From Akkermansiaceae bacterium (GTDB taxonomy: Bacteria; Verrucomicrobiota; Verrucomicrobiia; Verrucomicrobiales; Akkermansiaceae): a stretch of DNA of 64,000 nt. The notes under the pieces were generated by a model. The model saw only the letters and a list, made by a program, of their open reading frames with translations. It was not told the origin of the DNA and ran no database searches. The translations under genes were made by a program, and so were the position numbers. The first letter of the stretch is position 1; each line of letters opens with the position of its first letter. Location of the stretch: NCBI GenBank assembly GCA_026421245.1, contig JAPKDJ010000001.1, positions 62,001-126,000 of the forward strand, written 5' to 3'. Below are positions 60,878 to 64,000 of the stretch, piece after piece.

Positions 60878-61623
60878 GGCGAAGAGGCGAGGAGGGATTC
60901 GATGAGAGGAACTTGATCGGGTGAGTCGAGGCCGATGGCTTCGTGTTCAGTGAGATGGACCCGGATGGTCGCGCCATCTTCGAGGGCGCGGAGCTGTTCC
61001 AAACCTTCTGCTTCTTCGAGTAGCGAAGGAGGGAGCGAGATGAAGCGTCGGAGGAAATCGACGCGGTAACCGTAGATGCCGAGGTGGCGGTAGGTTGGGA
61101 GAGAGGGGACTTCATTGCGCCTGAAGGGAATGGGGGAGCGCGAGAAATAGAGGGCGTTGCCGAGGCGGTTGAGGGTCAATTTGACAATGTTGGGGTCGGC
61201 GATGAGTTCGGGATCATCGAGAGGACTACCGGCGGTGATCATGGGGAGGGATTGATCATCGCGGAGAGTGCGGGCCAGGGTATCGACTAGATCGGGCTCA
61301 AGGAGGGGTTCGTCGCCCTGGATATTGATGACGTGGGTGGCCGCTTCGCATTGCTCGGCGGCCTCCGCAATGCGGTCGGTGCCGGTGGGATGGTCGTCGC
61401 GGGTGCGAATGGTACGGGCCCCAATGGATTTGCAAAGGTCGGCGATGCGGTCGTCATCGGTGGCGATGACCAGTTCATCGAGTTCCTGACAAAGGGCAGC
61501 GCGTTCGAAAACATGCTGGAGAAGAGGTTTTCCCAGCAGCGGATGGAGGGGCTTTCCGGGGAAGCGGGAAGAGGCCCAACGGGCCGGGATGATACCAACG
61601 ATTCGTGTTTTTTCGTCGTGAAT
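60874..61623 (-). CDS. kdsB: 3-deoxy-manno-octulosonate cytidylyltransferase, initiated at ATT
   Basis: 249 residues if translation starts at the ATT of 61621-61623, the family's usual length. KdsB activates Kdo with CTP for lipopolysaccharide. The N-terminal '[20 protein letters not shown]' is the substrate-binding loop, followed by '[14 protein letters not shown]', '[16 protein letters not shown]', '[13 protein letters not shown]' and the later '[11 protein letters not shown]'. No ATG, GTG or TTG lies in frame between the stop TGA at 61636-61638 and the essential loop; the first in-frame ATG (61242) would remove half the enzyme. A perfect AGGAGG (61630-61635) sits 6 nt before the ATT. It overlaps pyrG by 4 nt. 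Confidence 0.88.
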   Translation of the reverse strand: MHDEKTRIVGIIPARWASSRFPGKPLHPLLGKPLLQHVFERAALCQELDELVIATDDDRIADLCKSIGARTIRTRDDHPTGTDRIAEAAEQCEAATHVINIQGDEPLLEPDLVDTLARTLRDDQSLPMITAGSPLDDPELIADPNIVKLTLNRLGNALYFSRSPIPFRRNEVPSLPTYRHLGIYGYRVDFLRRFISLPPSLLEEAEGLEQLRALEDGATIRVHLTEHEAIGLDSPDQVPLIESLLASSP

Positions 61624-61629
61624 TACAAT

Positions 61630-61635
61630 CCTCCT
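61630..61635 (-). promoter_or_regulatory. Strong Shine-Dalgarno that sets the ATT start of kdsB
   Basis: AGGAGG on the minus strand, 6 nt before the ATT at 61621-61623. The window is generally poor in such strong ribosome sites, which makes this one informative. The other in-frame ATT (61627-61629) touches the site and is too close. Confidence 0.75.
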
Positions 61636-61752
61636 TCAGCGGTTTCTGGAAGTTAGGCAGAGAGCGACGGGGTCACAAGGCTAATAGCAAAGGATGAGAA
61701 GAAATTTGTCGGAGATAGACAGGTGAGATCGGAGCGGGCAGAGTCACTGTCA

Positions 61753-63360
61753 ATGAATGGATGGTTTACCACTGCGGATTGGATCGTGCTTTTCGGGTAT
61801 TTGATTCTGACCACGGTGATGGGACACTTCATGGCGGGGAAGCAGGCAACGATTAAGGACTTTTTTGCAGGTGGGAAATCGCTGCCGTGGTGGGCGGTGT
61901 GTGGATCGATTATCGCCACGGAAATCAGTGGAGTGACGTTTATTGGTGTTCCGGGCGGCGTCTTGGCAGCGGGAGGGGACTTCACTTACATGTTGTGGGG
62001 AATCGGATCGATTATGGGACGGGTGATTGTGGGAATGGTGTTTGTGAAGGTCTTCTATGAGGATGAGATTTATAGTCCTTATGACTACATGGGGCGTCGG
62101 ATCAAACCGGAGCTCAAGACGCTTGCGACGGCTTTCTTTACGGTGGGCTCGATCTTGGGACAGAGTGTGCGAATTTTGGTCGCGGCACTGCCATTACGAG
62201 TGGTGACAGGGCTTCCATTTGAATTTTGTATCCTGATTATCGGAGTGTTCGCGATTGGGTGGACTTTGATGGGCGGGATGCGGACGGTGATTTGGACGGA
62301 TGTGATGCAGTTTGTCCTCTTTACCTTTGGAGGACTGTTCACCTTGTTTTGGATTTCCAATGCGATTGATGGTGGGTGGGGAACGATCTGGAATACGGCT
62401 ACAGATGCCGGGAAAACGAAGACGTGGGACTTGAGGTGGGGGATTGGGCCGGATTTGCAGTTCACCTTTTGGGTCGCGGTGATTGCGGTGCCGTTTCAGA
62501 ATTTGACGGCCTTCGGAGTGGACCAATTGAACGCGCAGAGGATGTTCTGTTGTCAGAATGCCGGTGACGCGCGGAAGGCGATTATCTGGAGTTCAGTAGG
62601 TCAGGCGTTGACCTACCTGATGTTGTTGGTGGGGGCGGCTTTGTTTACTTTCTATTACCTGAATCCTCCCGAGGGAAAGGTTGCAGCAGAGCTTGCGATC
62701 CAGAAAGCTGGGGAGGCTGCGACTCTGGCAAATGGAGGGCAGCCTTCGGATGGGGATATGGTCTTTCCGATCTGGATTGTGACGGAGTTGCCGGCAGGCT
62801 TGGCAGGTTTGGTTTTGGCGGGGGTTTTTGCGGCAGCAATTTCGAGTTTGGATTCCATATTGGCGGCCTTGAGCCAGACGACGATCTCGCTGATTCACAA
62901 CCCCGAGAACAATAAGGATCTGGACCAGCAGATGTTGGTGAAGCAGTCGCGGAAGTGGGTGGTGATTTGGGGGGTGTCCCTCACGCTGTTCACGATCTTG
63001 ATGAATAGCGTGAAGGATAGTTTGGGGGTCCCTATTCTGCCGCTGGCATTTGGTATGACGAGTTACACGATGGGGCCGCTTTTGGGGATGTTTCTCTGTG
63101 CCCTGCTTGGTAAGGGAAGTTTCAAAGGGATTCTTTGGGGAGCTTGTGCTTCCTTTGTTCTGACGACGTTTGTGAGAATGGACGTCTGGGTTTTAGTGAG
63201 GAAGATGACCGGTGGTGTTGATTGGCTGACGATGCTTCCCACATATGGTTTCAACGATGCGGGGAATGTGACCGCTTTGTTGGGATCTCACTGGATGTGG
63301 CCCATAGGCACCCTTTTGACTTTTGGAGGAGGGCTCCTCGGAGTCAAAATGAAGTGGTGA
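61753..63360 (+). CDS. Sodium/solute symporter
   Basis: 535 residues from the ATG at 61753; a GTG ten codons upstream (61723) is also in frame, but the protein naturally begins 'MNGWFTTADWIVLFGYLIL'. About 13 hydrophobic helices fit the SSS family. Typical segments are 'FFAGGKSLPWWAVCGSIIAT', 'EISGVTFIGVPGGV', 'GWTLMGGMRTVIWTDVMQF' (the GGMxAVxWTD motif) and 'GVFAAAISSLDSILAALSQT' (the sodium-site Ser/Asp motif). It takes up a solute with sodium; members carry sugars, sialic acid, amino acids or carboxylates, and the solute is not evident. It is divergent from kdsB and followed by a terminator. Confidence 0.92.
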   Translation: MNGWFTTADWIVLFGYLILTTVMGHFMAGKQATIKDFFAGGKSLPWWAVCGSIIATEISGVTFIGVPGGVLAAGGDFTYMLWGIGSIMGRVIVGMVFVKVFYEDEIYSPYDYMGRRIKPELKTLATAFFTVGSILGQSVRILVAALPLRVVTGLPFEFCILIIGVFAIGWTLMGGMRTVIWTDVMQFVLFTFGGLFTLFWISNAIDGGWGTIWNTATDAGKTKTWDLRWGIGPDLQFTFWVAVIAVPFQNLTAFGVDQLNAQRMFCCQNAGDARKAIIWSSVGQALTYLMLLVGAALFTFYYLNPPEGKVAAELAIQKAGEAATLANGGQPSDGDMVFPIWIVTELPAGLAGLVLAGVFAAAISSLDSILAALSQTTISLIHNPENNKDLDQQMLVKQSRKWVVIWGVSLTLFTILMNSVKDSLGVPILPLAFGMTSYTMGPLLGMFLCALLGKGSFKGILWGACASFVLTTFVRMDVWVLVRKMTGGVDWLTMLPTYGFNDAGNVTALLGSHWMWPIGTLLTFGGGLLGVKMKW

Positions 63361-63372
63361 TTAAGGAGAGTT

Positions 63373-63400
63373 AAAAAACCTCCGAAGTGAGTTTTTTTTT
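63373..63400 (+). terminator. Terminator after the symporter
   Basis: AAAAAA-C-CTC (63373-63382) pairs with GAGTTTTTT (63389-63397) around a CGAAGT loop, with one bulged C, and the T run ends at 63400. It starts 13 bp after the stop codon and separates the symporter from dnaA. Confidence 0.55.
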
Positions 63401-63421
63401 AAAAAACCGTGGATCGTTTGT

Positions 63422-63435
63422 GGAACAATAGTTCC
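63422..63435. promoter_or_regulatory. 14-bp palindrome upstream of dnaA
   Basis: GGAAC-AATA-GTTCC, 150 bp before the dnaA ATG. It resembles the core of Gram-positive LexA boxes (GAAC-N4-GTTC) but has the opposite half-site order to the TGTTC-N4-GAACA reported for Verrucomicrobia LexA. Overlapping it is TGTGGAACA (63420-63428), one mismatch from the loose DnaA-box consensus. Confidence 0.3.
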
Positions 63436-63545
63436 GTTTGGCGATTTTATTTCTGTTTAAAATTGGTTTCCGAGCCGTGACTTTTGAGGGTAGATTCTTT
63501 GTGACGTCCGGTTCTGATCTTTAAGTAGCTCGCGGGCGTGTTTTT

Positions 63546-63551
63546 TATAAA
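63546..63551 (+). promoter_or_regulatory. Candidate -10 element of dnaA
   Basis: TATAAA lies 35 bp before the dnaA ATG in an A/T-rich stretch. No good -35 is found at 16-18 bp upstream, so this is only a possible promoter. Confidence 0.25.
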
Positions 63552-63585
63552 ATTCACACTGGGATACCCTAAAATAAGCACACAG

Positions 63586-64000
63586 ATGGAAGGATATTAT
63601 AACGCAAGAGAGGAAGAACACGAAGCGAACAAGAGCGCAGGAGAGACCTGGGGAAAAATTCGTAGCAAACTCAGTGAGTATATTAGCGCCGACGCATTTT
63701 CAAGATGGTTTAAGAATGCAGACCTGATCAACGCTGATGAACAAGACGGGATTGTTGGAGTCCAGTCAGATATGCATCAGATCTGGATTGAGACGAATTA
63801 CATGGATGAGCTCCGTGCGGCCTTTGCGGAGGGCGCTGGTATCCACTGTAGCCCCCGGATTGTGGTGAAGGGAGAAGAGATTGAGCTTCCCGAGGAAGAA
63901 GTGAAACAGGCGGCCAGAAAGGCGCGTGCCGGCGGTCAGGTGAAAGTGGTGACACCCGACACCTCTGCGAAAGAAGTCGCTTTTGAACGTCGGTTGAAGC
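63586..64000 (+). CDS. dnaA: Chromosomal replication initiator DnaA (3' end outside window)
   Basis: 138 complete codons from the ATG at 63586, open to the right edge. The N-terminal domain I is recognisable: 'WGKIRSKLSEYISADAFSRW' and 'VGVQSDMHQIWIETNYMDEL' fit the DnaA region that binds DnaB and partners ('W...L...l....F..W' and 'l..p..f...wi...Y...i'). A charged linker (domain II) follows, and the visible end 'AFERRLK' would lead into the AAA+ domain. DnaA opens the origin and often sits close to it. The family call rests on domain I only, since the ATPase domain lies outside. Confidence 0.85.
   Translation, partial: MEGYYNAREEEHEANKSAGETWGKIRSKLSEYISADAFSRWFKNADLINADEQDGIVGVQSDMHQIWIETNYMDELRAAFAEGAGIHCSPRIVVKGEEIELPEEEVKQAARKARAGGQVKVVTPDTSAKEVAFERRLK

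Noticed and set aside
63422-63435. LexA box upstream of dnaA
   Set aside because: The half-site order is opposite to the motif reported for Verrucomicrobia LexA, so it is listed only as a palindrome.
1-64000. tRNA, rRNA, CRISPR arrays, insertion sequences and prophage genes
   Set aside because: No cloverleaf, rRNA-like segment, regular spaced repeat, transposase, integrase or phage structural protein could be recognised.

Overview
The window looks like a piece of a Verrucomicrobiota (PVC superphylum) chromosome, probably from the Verrucomicrobiales or a close relative. The argument is family content: a PVC-type membrane-bound dehydrogenase fused to HEAT repeats and a planctomycete/verrucomicrobial heme domain, two very large secreted lamin-tail/CotH proteins, a DUF4175-like membrane protein in a secreted-protein cassette, secreted Gfo/Idh/MocA oxidoreductases, and C-termini of the 'SSxDLxxW ... 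FxRL' type common in this phylum. Few genes have a strong Shine-Dalgarno, and many neighbours overlap by an ATGA. The right edge enters dnaA, so the replication origin may be close; no convincing DnaA-box cluster is visible.

Layout. 1-6892 (minus): DUF4175-like protein, two small ORFs separated by two in-frame TGA codons, a squalene-cyclase-fold secreted protein, and two tandem secreted paralogues (the second cut by the window edge). 7233-13710 (plus): an unusual ftsZ, ribF, gnd, a decayed gene, hpt and a LOG-family gene. 13753-18194 (minus): Gfo/Idh oxidoreductase plus the PVC dehydrogenase/cytochrome. 18401-24164 (minus): a tripartite RND efflux operon. 24323-31339: a Gfo/Idh gene, divergent from a VIT-VWA / VWA / response regulator / histidine kinase locus. 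31352-41843 (minus): an amidase followed by two giant CotH/LTD surface proteins. 42008-49997: housekeeping genes (purC, a Gre-like factor, DAHP synthase, LOG, tlyA, xth, pdxA, a RodZ-like protein, a trypsin-like protease). 49998-50883 is a gene-poor stretch with a relic of a CotH/LTD-type C-terminus. 50884-63360: a secreted unknown, a histone-deacetylase-family gene with panE, a low-molecular-weight phosphatase, an ABC exporter pair, a SUMF1-like protein, a eukaryotic-type hisA, the kdsB-pyrG-nagZ operon, and a sodium/solute symporter. dnaA starts at 63586.

Most notable points: kdsB is intact only if it starts at an ATT codon placed 6 nt after a perfect AGGAGG; the HisA is of the fungal/plant HIS6 type; FtsZ lacks both canonical T7-loop aspartates but keeps the C-terminal anchor peptide; the DUF4175/toroid/secreted-paralogue cassette and the VIT/VWA two-component locus are the best candidates for undescribed systems. 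Everything here comes from reading the sequence; no database search was run.
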